A stretch of 17,250 bases of DNA from an uncultured Oscillibacter sp. (GTDB taxonomy: Bacteria; Bacillota_A; Clostridia; Oscillospirales; Oscillospiraceae), in contig CATOKC010000071.1 of assembly GCA_951800675.1 (NCBI GenBank), positions 1 through 17,250 on the forward strand, read 5' to 3'. The notes under the pieces are model-generated. The model had not been told where the DNA came from. It did not search any database and worked only from the letters and a program-made list of their open reading frames with translations. The position numbers and the translations under genes were made by a program. Of the stretch, positions 6,659 through 14,159 are shown piece by piece; position 1 is the first letter of the stretch; every line of letters begins with the position of its first letter.

Positions 6659-8320
6659 TCAGGCCGCGATGCCCAGGGGGGAGAACACCGCATAAATGGC
6701 TATGGCTAGAATCAGCCCCACGATGGAGACCACATGCCGGTACTTCCAGGGGGTCAGGTCCACCGCGCCCACGTCCTGGGGGATGTACTCCTCGCCGGGC
6801 CGGTACTTGTTCAGGGCCCACATGATGAGGAGCTCCACAGGGAACAGCACCGCCATGGCATAAAGATAGTGAATGGGATTGTCCGTGCCGGGGTAGCTGG
6901 GGGCGATGAGAAGGAACGCGCCGTAGCAGACCACGTGGAAGATGGTGATGACCTTCGGCGTGTAAGCGGGCAGGCGCTTGAAGAGGAACACGCCCAGGAT
7001 GGTGCACAGCACCGGCAGGGACACAAACTGACTCATGGAGTTCAGGAAGGTGGTGATGCCGGAGGCGTTCATTACAAAGGGGGCAATCACAATGGACACA
7101 CAGCCCGCGATGGTGCCGTAGACCTTGCCCACCTTGACGCAGTGAGCGTCGGAGGCGTCGGGCTTGAAGGCGGAACGGTAGAGGTCCAGGGTGAACATGG
7201 TAGAGGCGGAGTTCAGCACGGAGTTGAAGGAGGAGAGGATAGCGCCGAACATGACAGCGGCGAAGAAGCCCATGACCGGCTTGGGGATGATGGCGGCGAT
7301 GAGGGCGGGATAGGCGAAGTCAATGGCCTTATCGCCCGCCGCCGCGATGGCGTCCTGAATGGAGGGAAGATAGAAGGCGATGATGCCGGGGATGACCAGG
7401 TACAGGGGGCCCAGGCACTTGAGGAAGCCGCAGAAGATCGCGCCCTTCTGCCCTTCCTTCAAGGATTTAGCCGCCAGGGCCCGCTGGACAAAGGACTGGT
7501 TCGTGCACCACCAGTAGAGGTTGTTGAAGAACATGCCGGTGATGATGAGAGGCCAGGGGACCTCCGGCTCCGCGGCGTTCCAGGCGTTGACGGCGTTCAT
7601 TTTCGCCGGGTCCGCCTGGACAATGTATTGGATTCCGTCCAAAATGCCCTGTCCCCCGGTCTGCTGGGCCAGCACGGCAAAGCCGATAAAGGGCACCATC
7701 AGCCCGCCGATGATCAGTCCGATGCCGTTGATCGTGTCCGATACCGCCACGGCTTTCAATCCGCCGAAGATGGCGTAACAGCCGCCGATGATGCCGATGA
7801 TCAGACAGAGAACGGCCACCGATTGGAACTTGCTGACTCCCAGCATATCGGAGATACCAAAGATCTGCTCAAACACCACCGCGCCGGAATAGAGGATCAC
7901 TGGCAGGTTCAAAATGGAGTACATCACCACAATGACCAGGGAGAACATGGTCTTGGTGCCCTTGCCATAGCGGACCTCCATCAGGGAGGGGATGGTCATA
8001 GCCCCCATTTTCAGGTACTGCGGCAGGAAATAGTAGGCCAGGGCCAGCAGGGTGAACATGGACCCTACCTCCCAGGCGATGGGGCCCATATTGGACGCCC
8101 AGCTCTGGCCATTCAGGCCCACCAGCTGCTCGGCGGAGAGGTTGGTCAGCAGCAGGGACCCGGCAATCACGACGCCCGGCAGGCCGCGGCCCGCCAAAAA
8201 ATAGCCCTCGGCGGATTCCAGGTCGTCTCCCCGGGTTTTCCAGCTGGAGATTACCGCCACCAGGGTAGTAAAGAGGACGAAAGAGATCAGCGTCCATGCA
8301 AGGGAACTGAAGAATGTCAT
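6659..8320 (-). CDS. Sodium:solute symporter (SSS family, YidK/SGLT-like)
   Basis: This membrane protein would import a sugar or cyclitol with sodium. Its 553 residues are strongly hydrophobic and fit the family's roughly 14-helix architecture. Diagnostic stretches are EGYFLAGRGLPG and LTNLSAEQLVGLNGQSW near the N-terminus, VILYSGAVV, GGLKAVAVSDTINGIGLIIGGLM, WCTNQSFVQRALAAKSLKEGQKGA in the middle, and FNSVLNSASTMFTLDLYR. These match the Escherichia coli YidK branch of SSS proteins, related to SGLT. Its place between iolG and a LacI regulator suggests inositol as substrate, since the animal sodium/myo-inositol carriers belong to the same family; this is inference. I chose the ATG at 8320 because GGAGG (8329-8333) lies 8 nt upstream. 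The in-frame ATG at 8335 overlaps that ribosome binding site and has none of its own. Confidence 0.9.
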   Translation of the reverse strand: MTFFSSLAWTLISFVLFTTLVAVISSWKTRGDDLESAEGYFLAGRGLPGVVIAGSLLLTNLSAEQLVGLNGQSWASNMGPIAWEVGSMFTLLALAYYFLPQYLKMGAMTIPSLMEVRYGKGTKTMFSLVIVVMYSILNLPVILYSGAVVFEQIFGISDMLGVSKFQSVAVLCLIIGIIGGCYAIFGGLKAVAVSDTINGIGLIIGGLMVPFIGFAVLAQQTGGQGILDGIQYIVQADPAKMNAVNAWNAAEPEVPWPLIITGMFFNNLYWWCTNQSFVQRALAAKSLKEGQKGAIFCGFLKCLGPLYLVIPGIIAFYLPSIQDAIAAAGDKAIDFAYPALIAAIIPKPVMGFFAAVMFGAILSSFNSVLNSASTMFTLDLYRSAFKPDASDAHCVKVGKVYGTIAGCVSIVIAPFVMNASGITTFLNSMSQFVSLPVLCTILGVFLFKRLPAYTPKVITIFHVVCYGAFLLIAPSYPGTDNPIHYLYAMAVLFPVELLIMWALNKYRPGEEYIPQDVGAVDLTPWKYRHVVSIVGLILAIAIYAVFSPLGIAA

Positions 8321-8465
8321 TGTTGCAGCCTCCATTCATGTTTTTCAAAAAAGGAAACAGAGGCACGCAAAACGCACGCATCACAAGACAGACAGGCGGT
8401 CCCAGGGGAAGCGCGCGGCAACACGCTTTGAGGGTCCCGGGCAGAGCTCTTGATTGACTGCTATC

Positions 8466-8494
8466 AAAATACCATAGAAACCTCCGTTTCGCAA
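8466..8494 (-). promoter_or_regulatory. Symporter promoter with GAAAC/GTTTC dyad in the spacer
   Basis: On the minus strand TTGCGA (8489-8494) and TATTTT (8466-8471) are spaced by 17 bp. Inside lies GAAAC-N4-GTTTC (8477-8490), placed like a repressor site. Confidence 0.6.
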
Positions 8495-8517
8495 GAGGAT
8501 TTTCAGTAAAAATCCTC
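8495..8517. repeat. 23-bp inverted repeat directly upstream of the symporter -35
   Basis: GAGGATTTT (8495-8503) and AAAATCCTC (8509-8517) form a perfect 9-bp dyad around CAGTA. It abuts the -35 hexamer on its upstream side, a usual place for an activator or a second repressor dimer. It lies outside the transcribed region of both neighbours, so a role as DNA site is likelier than RNA hairpin. Confidence 0.6.
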
Positions 8518-8636
8518 AAATCCAGAAAGTTTGGAGAAGCCGGAAAAGCCGGTAGCGGTTTCTTGTGCATTTCTTCCTTCCCAGTCCCCAAAACGCGTGC
8601 AATTGCGTTCTTTTTGGAGGGGGTTCGGAAACGGCC

Positions 8637-8666
8637 TTGCCAAAGGATGCGGGCTTATGCTATAAT
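8637..8666 (+). promoter_or_regulatory. Promoter of the LacI-family gene
   Basis: TTGCCA (8637-8642), an 18-bp spacer and TATAAT (8661-8666) preceded by TGC (extended -10). AAGGAGGG (8685-8692) sits 7 nt before the start codon. Confidence 0.65.
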
Positions 8667-8699
8667 GTCCTTAAAATACACACCAAGGAGGGCTGCTTC

Positions 8700-9734
8700 A
8701 TGGCCGTGACTTCACAGCAGATCGCCCAACTGGCGGGGGTCTCCCGGGGAACGGTGGACCGGGCCCTCCACAACCGGGGCCGGGTGAACCCGGAGGTGGC
8801 CGCCCGCATCCAGAGAATCGCGGAGGAGCTGGGCTACCGTCCCAACTCCATCGGTCAGGCCCTGGTCCGGGCCCGGCAGGGCCTCCGGCTGGGGGCTATC
8901 CTTCAATCCGCTGAAACGCCCACCATGCAGGACGTGGCCTCCGGGGTCCGGCAGGCCGCGGAGGAGCTCCGGGCCTCCGGCGTGGAGGTGGAGCTCCGGG
9001 AGGTCCAGGGCCGGGACACCGCCAAGGTCCTCCGGCAGATCGACGAGCTGATGGACTGGGGGGCTGGCGGCCTGGGCATCGCCTCCAATAACACCCCGGA
9101 TTTGGTCCGGCGCATCGACTTCCTCCATGAACAGGGCGTGCCGGTGGTAACGTTCAATACCGACGCGCCGGACAGCAAACGGCTGTGCTTTGTGGGCATG
9201 GACAGCTACCGGGCAGGGCAGACGGCGGCGGGACTGGTCCGGCAGATGCTGCCCGGCGGCGGACTGGTTCTTCCCATTGCCGGACATGTCAACAACGGCG
9301 CTCACTACAACCGCCTCCGGGGTTTTCTGGATACGCTGTCGGGCGAAGCGGACATTCATCTCCTTCCCTTTCAGCCCTGCTTTGACCGGGATGACTACGC
9401 CCACGAGATCACCCAGCATACCCTTCGGGAGAATCCCTCCCTGGCCTGCGTCTACATCACCTCCAACGGCCAGCGGGGCGTCTGCCGGGCCATTGAGGAC
9501 GAGCGGCGAAAGAGCCGGGTCCGAGTGGTGGCTTATGACCTGAATACGCCCAACCGGCAGCTGCTGCAAAGCGGGGACCTGAGCTTTGTGCTGGACCAGG
9601 TGGCCCTGGCCCAGGGCCGGAAGCCTTTGCAGATTCTCTATCACTACCTGCTAAGCGGCACGCCACCGGAGCGGGAGCTTCTTTACACAGATATCCTCAT
9701 CCGCACGAAGTACAACAGCGGAGACGAACCCTGA
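8700..9734 (+). CDS. LacI-family transcriptional regulator
   Basis: This 344-residue regulator has an N-terminal LacI helix-turn-helix (residues 4-50: TSQQIAQLAGVSRGTVDRAL...GYRPN), a hinge-like segment (NSIGQALVRA) and a periplasmic-binding-protein-like effector domain from about 62 to the end. The effector domain has SNNTPD, VVTFNTDAPDS and VGMDSYRAGQTAAG segments typical of ribose/inositol-type binding folds. It is divergent from the symporter and next to iolG, so it probably controls the symporter and iolG-iolH in response to a sugar or cyclitol. The effector is unknown. I chose the ATG at 8700 because it follows AAGGAGGG and begins the canonical HTH. An upstream in-frame ATG (8565) would run through the promoter. 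TTGCGTTC at 8603-8610 upstream may allow autoregulation. Confidence 0.93.
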   Translation: MAVTSQQIAQLAGVSRGTVDRALHNRGRVNPEVAARIQRIAEELGYRPNSIGQALVRARQGLRLGAILQSAETPTMQDVASGVRQAAEELRASGVEVELREVQGRDTAKVLRQIDELMDWGAGGLGIASNNTPDLVRRIDFLHEQGVPVVTFNTDAPDSKRLCFVGMDSYRAGQTAAGLVRQMLPGGGLVLPIAGHVNNGAHYNRLRGFLDTLSGEADIHLLPFQPCFDRDDYAHEITQHTLRENPSLACVYITSNGQRGVCRAIEDERRKSRVRVVAYDLNTPNRQLLQSGDLSFVLDQVALAQGRKPLQILYHYLLSGTPPERELLYTDILIRTKYNSGDEP

Positions 9735-9739
9735 ACCCA

Positions 9740-9782
9740 AGCGCCGGAGCTGCCTCTACCAGGCGGCCCCGGCGCTTTTATT
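9740..9782 (+). terminator. Rho-independent terminator after the LacI gene
   Basis: AGCGCCGG (9740-9747) pairs with CCGGCGCT (9769-9776). An inner stem GCTGCC/GGCGGC extends it, and TTTTATT follows. It lies 5 nt past the stop codon. Confidence 0.85.
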
Positions 9783-9821
9783 CGGCAGAGCGGGCTCTTG
9801 GCTTCCGTGGAAACGGCGAAA

Positions 9822-9836
9822 TGGAAAACGATTCCA
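9822..9836 (+). promoter_or_regulatory. Dyad resembling a CcpA cre site upstream of the ROK promoter
   Basis: TGGAA-AACGA-TTCCA is a perfect 5-bp dyad. Its 14-nt part at 9823-9836 matches the cre consensus TGWAANCGNTTWCA at 12 positions, including the central CG. It ends 4 bp before the -35. A site for another LacI-family protein or for the RpiR regulator is equally possible. Confidence 0.4.
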
Positions 9837-9840
9837 GGGA

Positions 9841-9869
9841 TTGAAAAATGGATAAATTTGTGATATGAT
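9841..9869 (+). promoter_or_regulatory. Promoter of the ROK-AGE-RpiR-YesL operon
   Basis: TTGAAA (9841-9846) and TATGAT (9864-9869) are spaced by exactly 17 bp. This gives a leader of about 65 nt before the ROK start. Confidence 0.7.
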
Positions 9870-9942
9870 TAGTTTGCTATTTTGCGGCCGCAGGCCACGA
9901 CGGCGTTTCCGCACATTAAACAATGGATAAAGGAGAATTGTT

Positions 9943-11322
9943 ATGGATCGTTTTGGCATCAATGTGACTTTGAAACACACGCCTTCCCTGGACCCGGACT
10001 TTATCCCTCTCATGCGCTTCAACCGCGCCTTCCTGGCCACGGCAAAGAAGCCCGTGGGCATCGCCGTGGAGCGGGCGGACGGTCAGATGGCCTCCTGCCG
10101 GACCTTCATCCACGGCACGCCGGAGATGGCCGAGGCCGACCACTATTACATTGAGCGCCTGGTAAAAACCATTCTCTGGATGAAGGGCGGCTTTAAGGTT
10201 TACGTCAGCGGCGACGCGGGCGTCTGCGAATACCTGAAATCCGTCTACTGCGCCGGAGGACAGCAGGAGTTCGACTGGGATTACATGGCCAACGTCTTTG
10301 AGCATCCCTTCGAGATCGTGCTGGTGGACGACATCCCCGCCGCCAAGGACGCCCCCAAGGCCATCGGCGGCCACATGGAGGGCTGCCGCATCGGCTTCGA
10401 CGCCGGCGGAAGCGACCGGAAGGTCTCCGCCGTCATCGACGGCGAGACGGTCTACTCCGAGGAGGTGGTCTGGTTCCCCAAGACCAACTCCGACCCGGAC
10501 TATCACTATGACGGAATTGTCTCCGCCCTGAAATCCGCCGCGGAGCACATGCCCCGGGTGGATGCGGTGGGCGTCAGCTCCGCCGGCGTGTTCATCAACA
10601 ACCGGACCATGAACGCCTCCCTCTTCCTCAAGGTTCCCAAGGAGATCTACGATGAAAAGGTCAAGGACATCTATATCCGGGCCATTCACGACACCTTCGG
10701 GGACGTGCCCTACTGCGTCATCAACGACGGAGACGTCTCCGCCCTGGCGGGAGCCATGAGCCTGAACGACAACAGCGTCCTGGGCATCGCCATGGGCACC
10801 AGCGAGGCCGTCGGGTATGTGGATGAGGAAGGCCGGATCACCGGCTGGCTCAACGAGCTGGCCTTCGTCCCCGTGGACGCCCAGCCGGACGCCATGCGGG
10901 ACGAGTGGAGCGGGGACATCGGCTGCGGCGTGAAGTACTTCTCCCAGGACGGCGTCATCAAGCTGGCCCCCCGGGCGGGCATTGAGCTGGATGAGAACGC
11001 CTCCCCCGCCGAGAAGCTGAAGGCGGTGCAGAAGCTGATGGCGGAGGACGATCCCCGGGCCGCCAAGGTCTATGAGTCCATCGGCGTGTACCTGGGCCAC
11101 ACCCTGGCCTATTACTTTGACCTCTACGGCTGCCGCCATGTGCTGCTGCTGGGCCGGGTCATGAGCGGCAAGGGCGGCGACCTCATCCTGGACACCGCCA
11201 AGAAGGTGCTGGCCGACGAGTATCCGGAGCTCACCGGGAAGATCGTCCCGGAGCTTCCCGACGAGAAGTTCCGCCGGGTGGGCCAGTCCATGGCCGCCGC
11301 CAGCCTGCCGGAGCGCAAATAA
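9943..11322 (+). CDS. ROK-family sugar kinase-like protein with N-terminal extension
   Basis: The C-terminal two thirds (about 148-459) is a ROK/actin-like fold. The phosphate-binding loop IGFDAGGSDRK is at 150-160, followed by AVGVSSAGV (208-215), IINDG-type catalytic segment VINDGDVSALAGA (D262 the likely base), and GIAMGTSEAVGYV (281-293). In the AGE/RpiR context it could phosphorylate an amino sugar such as N-acetylmannosamine, but no residue proves the substrate. Two oddities stand out. The usual zinc motif CxCGxxGC is absent, with GDIGCGVKYFSQDG in that area. There are also about 147 extra residues at the N-terminus without a motif I know; common ROK kinases are about 300 residues. AAAGGAGA sits 7 nt before the ATG. 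It is the first gene of its operon. Confidence 0.8.
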   Translation: MDRFGINVTLKHTPSLDPDFIPLMRFNRAFLATAKKPVGIAVERADGQMASCRTFIHGTPEMAEADHYYIERLVKTILWMKGGFKVYVSGDAGVCEYLKSVYCAGGQQEFDWDYMANVFEHPFEIVLVDDIPAAKDAPKAIGGHMEGCRIGFDAGGSDRKVSAVIDGETVYSEEVVWFPKTNSDPDYHYDGIVSALKSAAEHMPRVDAVGVSSAGVFINNRTMNASLFLKVPKEIYDEKVKDIYIRAIHDTFGDVPYCVINDGDVSALAGAMSLNDNSVLGIAMGTSEAVGYVDEEGRITGWLNELAFVPVDAQPDAMRDEWSGDIGCGVKYFSQDGVIKLAPRAGIELDENASPAEKLKAVQKLMAEDDPRAAKVYESIGVYLGHTLAYYFDLYGCRHVLLLGRVMSGKGGDLILDTAKKVLADEYPELTGKIVPELPDEKFRRVGQSMAAASLPERK

Positions 11323-11346
11323 GGACGGCGGCTCCCAGGAGAAATA

Positions 11347-11407
11347 GCCTGACCAGGAGGTCAGGCCCCACAAAGAACCCAATGCCCCCGAGCGAGCCGG
11401 GAGCATT
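11347..11407 (+). repeat. Two tandem hairpins between the ROK and AGE genes
   Basis: GCCTGACC (11347-11354) and GGTCAGGC (11359-11366) form a perfect 8-bp stem. AATGC...GCATT (11381-11385 and 11403-11407) with inner CCCG/CGGG forms a second. No U-tract follows, so they are more likely RNA-processing or stability elements within the 102-nt gap than terminators. Confidence 0.5.
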
Positions 11408-11424
11408 TAGAAAAGAGGAACGCA

Positions 11425-12627
11425 ATGAATCGGCAAACATTACTGGAAGCCCGGACCTGGGTCCGGGCCGAGCTGGAACGCTCCGCTAATTTCTGGCTGG
11501 AGCATGGCATGGATCAAGAGCACGGCGGCGTGTACACCTGCCTGGACCGGAAGGGCGAAATCTACTCCACCGACAAAAGCGTCTGGATGCAGGGCCGCTG
11601 CGGCTGGATTTTCGCGTTTCTGTGCAGCAATTACGGCGTAAAGCAGGAATGGCTGGACGCGTCCAAAAGCTGCCTGGACTTCATGGAGGCCCACTGCTTT
11701 AACCACGAGCGCGGCGACCGGATGTACTTCACCGTCACGGCGGAGGGACAGCCGTTGCGCCAGCGGCGCTATTACTTCTCCGAGGCCTTCTGCGCCATCG
11801 CCAACGCCGAGTACTACGGAGTGACGGGAGACAAGGCCCGCCTGGAACGGGCCCGTCGGTGCTACGACCTCTATTGGGACCTGAGCCAGGGCAAACCGGA
11901 CCCCGTGGGCATGGGCCCCAAGACCATTCCCGAAACCCGGACGGGCCGGGCCTTCGGCACGCCCATGATCATTTTGAATGTCACCGGCGTGCTGCTGCGG
12001 ACGGACCCGGAGCGGAAAGCCCTCTATGAGGAGCGGGCCCGTCAGTGCGTGGAGGACATCTTTAAATACCACGTGAAGCCGGAGCTGAAATGTACCCTGG
12101 AGAACGTGGACGTGGACGGCTCTCCCCGGCTGTACTACACCGAGGGCCGCACGGTCAACCCCGGCCACGACATTGAGGGCGTGTGGTTCCTGCTGGAGCA
12201 CGCCCAGCGGACCGAGGACAAGGCCCTGGTCCAAAAGGCGGCGGAGATGTTCGACTGGGCTATCGCCGCCGGATGGGACCAGAAGTACGGCGGGCTGCTG
12301 TACTTCACCGACTGCCTGGGCAAGCCCCCGGAGGCCTATGAGCACGATATGAAGCTCTGGTGGCCCCACAATGAAATTCTGATTGCCTCCCTCATGCTGT
12401 ACCGGGACACCCGGGAGGAGAAATACCTGGACTGGTTCTACAAAACCCTGGACTACTGCAAGGCCCACTTCGCCGACCCGGAATATGGCGAGTGGTACGG
12501 CTACCTCCGCCGGGACGGCCTGCCCACGGAGCCCAGCACCAAGGGCAGCACCTTCAAGGGGCCCTTCCACCTGCCCCGGAGCATGATTCTGGCCGACAAG
12601 CTGATGGGGGAAATTCTCGGAGAGTAA
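11425..12627 (+). CDS. N-acylglucosamine 2-epimerase (AGE family)
   Basis: The family interconverts N-acetylglucosamine and N-acetylmannosamine (renin-binding-protein fold, an alpha6/alpha6 barrel). The 400-residue length is right. The residues I recall as catalytic in the Anabaena enzyme all have counterparts: R58 (in WMQGRCGW), H248 (NPGHDIEG), E317 (WWPHNEI) and H382 (FHLPR). The HGG near 33-35 and FGTPM near 177-181 are also typical. Related family members act on cellobiose or mannose, so N-acetyl amino sugar is the best guess, supported by the ROK and RpiR neighbours. No sialic acid aldolase (NanA) is visible in the window. GAGGAA lies 5 nt before the ATG. The RpiR gene starts 14 nt after the stop. 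Confidence 0.9.
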   Translation: MNRQTLLEARTWVRAELERSANFWLEHGMDQEHGGVYTCLDRKGEIYSTDKSVWMQGRCGWIFAFLCSNYGVKQEWLDASKSCLDFMEAHCFNHERGDRMYFTVTAEGQPLRQRRYYFSEAFCAIANAEYYGVTGDKARLERARRCYDLYWDLSQGKPDPVGMGPKTIPETRTGRAFGTPMIILNVTGVLLRTDPERKALYEERARQCVEDIFKYHVKPELKCTLENVDVDGSPRLYYTEGRTVNPGHDIEGVWFLLEHAQRTEDKALVQKAAEMFDWAIAAGWDQKYGGLLYFTDCLGKPPEAYEHDMKLWWPHNEILIASLMLYRDTREEKYLDWFYKTLDYCKAHFADPEYGEWYGYLRRDGLPTEPSTKGSTFKGPFHLPRSMILADKLMGEILGE

Positions 12628-12641
12628 GCGAGGAGACGCGG

Positions 12642-13496
12642 ATGGGCAAGGATATCATCGCGCTGATGATCCAGGAGTACGAGCGCTTCACCCGCTCGGA
12701 GCGGAAAATTGTCGATTATGTACTGGAACACCAGGAGGAAACCCAATATGTCAGCATCACCGATCTGAGTGCCCAGTGCGGCGTGGCGGTGTCCACCGTG
12801 TCCCTGTTCTGCCGAAAGTTAAAGCTGGCGGGATTCAACGACTTCAAGCTGGAGCTGGCCCGGGCGGCGCTGCCCGCCCGGGCGGCCCTCAGCGAGCCGG
12901 GAAGCGAAATCACAGCCGGAGATTCCGCCGAAACCATCATGGGCAAGGTGCTCTCCGCCGCCCAGGATACTCTGAACAACGCTTATCACATGCTCTCGGA
13001 GCGGGAGGTCACTCAGGCGGCGGACCTTTTGTGCCGAGCGGGCCAGGTGGTCTGTCTGGGACAGGGGAACCACGCGGCGGTGGCTCTGGCGGCCTGGGCT
13101 CAATTTTCCACTACCTCGCCAAAGTTCAAGACCATCCAGGACTCTCATATGCAAACCGTGGTCCTCTCCACCCTCTCCGAGGGGGACGCGGTGCTTTACT
13201 TTTCTTACTCCGGCGCCACTCACGAGCTGCTGGAGGCGGTGGAAGTCATTCAGACCCGGGGCGGGAAGCTGATTCTGGTGACCCGATACCCCAACTCCCC
13301 CGCCACCGCCTACGCCGACGCGGTGCTGCTCTGCGGGCCCAATGAACAGCCCTTCCAGTTTGGCTCCACCTCCGCCCTGATGGCCCAGCTCTACGTGGTG
13401 GAGGTGCTGCTCAGCGAGTTTGTCCGCCGGGCTCCGGAGGAGGCGAAGCGAAACCGGCAGTCCGTGGGCAAGGCGCTGACGCAGAAATGTGTGTAG
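12642..13496 (+). CDS. RpiR-family transcriptional regulator (HTH + SIS domain)
   Basis: This 284-residue protein has an N-terminal RpiR helix-turn-helix (residues 1-77, with RFTRSERKIVDYVL and GVAVSTVSLFCRKLKLAGFNDFKLEL). A sugar isomerase (SIS) domain spans about 125-255, including VVCLGQGNHA and the phosphosugar-binding stretch FSYSGATHELLEAV (187-200). Such proteins usually sense a phosphosugar made by their own pathway. NanR-type members control sialic acid or N-acetylmannosamine genes, which fits the epimerase and kinase just upstream. AGGAGA (12631-12636) is 5 nt before the chosen ATG. The same frame is open further upstream, but that part overlaps the epimerase gene and has no family similarity. 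Likely targets are the ROK promoter and the divergent promoters at 14925-15096. Confidence 0.93.
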   Translation: MGKDIIALMIQEYERFTRSERKIVDYVLEHQEETQYVSITDLSAQCGVAVSTVSLFCRKLKLAGFNDFKLELARAALPARAALSEPGSEITAGDSAETIMGKVLSAAQDTLNNAYHMLSEREVTQAADLLCRAGQVVCLGQGNHAAVALAAWAQFSTTSPKFKTIQDSHMQTVVLSTLSEGDAVLYFSYSGATHELLEAVEVIQTRGGKLILVTRYPNSPATAYADAVLLCGPNEQPFQFGSTSALMAQLYVVEVLLSEFVRRAPEEAKRNRQSVGKALTQKCV

Positions 13497-13505
13497 GAGG
13501 CGGAC

Positions 13506-14159
13506 ATGGGGGAATTCTTCAATCCTGAAAAGGGAATTTGGGTCTGGCTGAGCACCCTGGTGGATATCTGCGGGTTGTCCATCCTCTGGACCTTTCTCTG
13601 TTTACCCATCGTCACCATCGGCCCGGCCACGGCGGCGATGTATTACACGGTGGTCAAATGTGTCCGGGGCCGGGAAAGTGGGGCCTTTGGGTACTACTTC
13701 CGCTCCTTTCGTCAGAATTTTAAGGTGGGCCTGCTGGCGGGGCTCATCGCGATTCCCCTGGCCCTGTTACTGTTCGGGGGACAGTTCATCGTCCGCTGGT
13801 ACGGGACCCGCTGGGGAGGATGGGCCTATGTGCTCTACGTGGCCTATTACTTCGCCCTCATCCTTCCGGCGGGGGTACTCTGCTGGCTGTTCCCCCTCCT
13901 GGGCCGGTTTGATTACGGCGTAAGGGGCCTGTTCCGCACGGCTCTCCAGTTGACTGCCGCCCATCTCCCCAGCACCGTCGTGGCGGTCCTGCTGACGGCC
14001 CAGACCGCCGTGTTCTGTATAGAGGAGTGGTGGCCCGTTGTGTTCATGCCGGCAGTTTCCATGTTGCTGGTCTCGCTCTTTTTTGAAAAAATCTTTCAGC
14101 GGCACTCCCCGGAATTGGCTTCAGAGGAACCGGAAAATCAGGAAGAGGCGACAGAATGA
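13506..14159 (+). CDS. YesL-family (DUF624) membrane protein
   Basis: This 217-residue protein has several hydrophobic segments, roughly at residues 18-45, 73-93, 105-130 and 145-185. The family hallmark is LCLPIVTIGPATAAMYYTV followed by a charged stretch and YYFRSFRQNFK. DUF624/YesL proteins are repeatedly encoded beside ABC sugar transporters of Gram-positive bacteria, but their biochemical role is unknown. The C-terminus is acidic (EEPENQEEATE). It starts 9 nt after the RpiR stop with AGGAGG overlapping that stop, so it is the last gene of the operon. Its stop lies inside the first arm of a hairpin. Confidence 0.9.
   Translation: MGEFFNPEKGIWVWLSTLVDICGLSILWTFLCLPIVTIGPATAAMYYTVVKCVRGRESGAFGYYFRSFRQNFKVGLLAGLIAIPLALLLFGGQFIVRWYGTRWGGWAYVLYVAYYFALILPAGVLCWLFPLLGRFDYGVRGLFRTALQLTAAHLPSTVVAVLLTAQTAVFCIEEWWPVVFMPAVSMLLVSLFFEKIFQRHSPELASEEPENQEEATE

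Larger units (their letters stand above)
8336..8699. other. 364-bp divergent control region between the symporter and the LacI gene
   Basis: No gene is supported here. It contains the symporter promoter (8466-8494) with two dyads, a leader of about 140 nt for the symporter, and the lacI promoter (8637-8666). Direct repeats GCACGCA at 8363-8369 and 8374-8380 are 11 bp apart (one helical turn). AACGC (8592-8596) and GCGTT (8605-8609) form a spaced inverted pair upstream of lacI. Confidence 0.65.

Noticed and set aside
6734..8431. 565-codon open frame on the + strand opposite the symporter
   Set aside because: The predicted protein is rich in Gly, Asp and His with no membrane or domain motif. 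It is the antisense shadow of GC-rich codons in a clearly recognisable symporter.
8565..8699. Longer N-terminus for the LacI-family protein
   Set aside because: It would translate through the predicted -35/-10 and ribosome binding site. The HTH begins directly after the ATG at 8700.
9916..11406. 496-codon open frame on the - strand opposite the ROK gene
   Set aside because: Composition (Val, Gly, His, Asp rich) is that of an antisense shadow. It lacks a ribosome binding site and crosses the ROK promoter-proximal region.
12492..12641. Longer N-terminus for the RpiR protein
   Set aside because: These 50 codons overlap the epimerase gene in another frame and show no family similarity, while AGGAGA marks the ATG at 12642.
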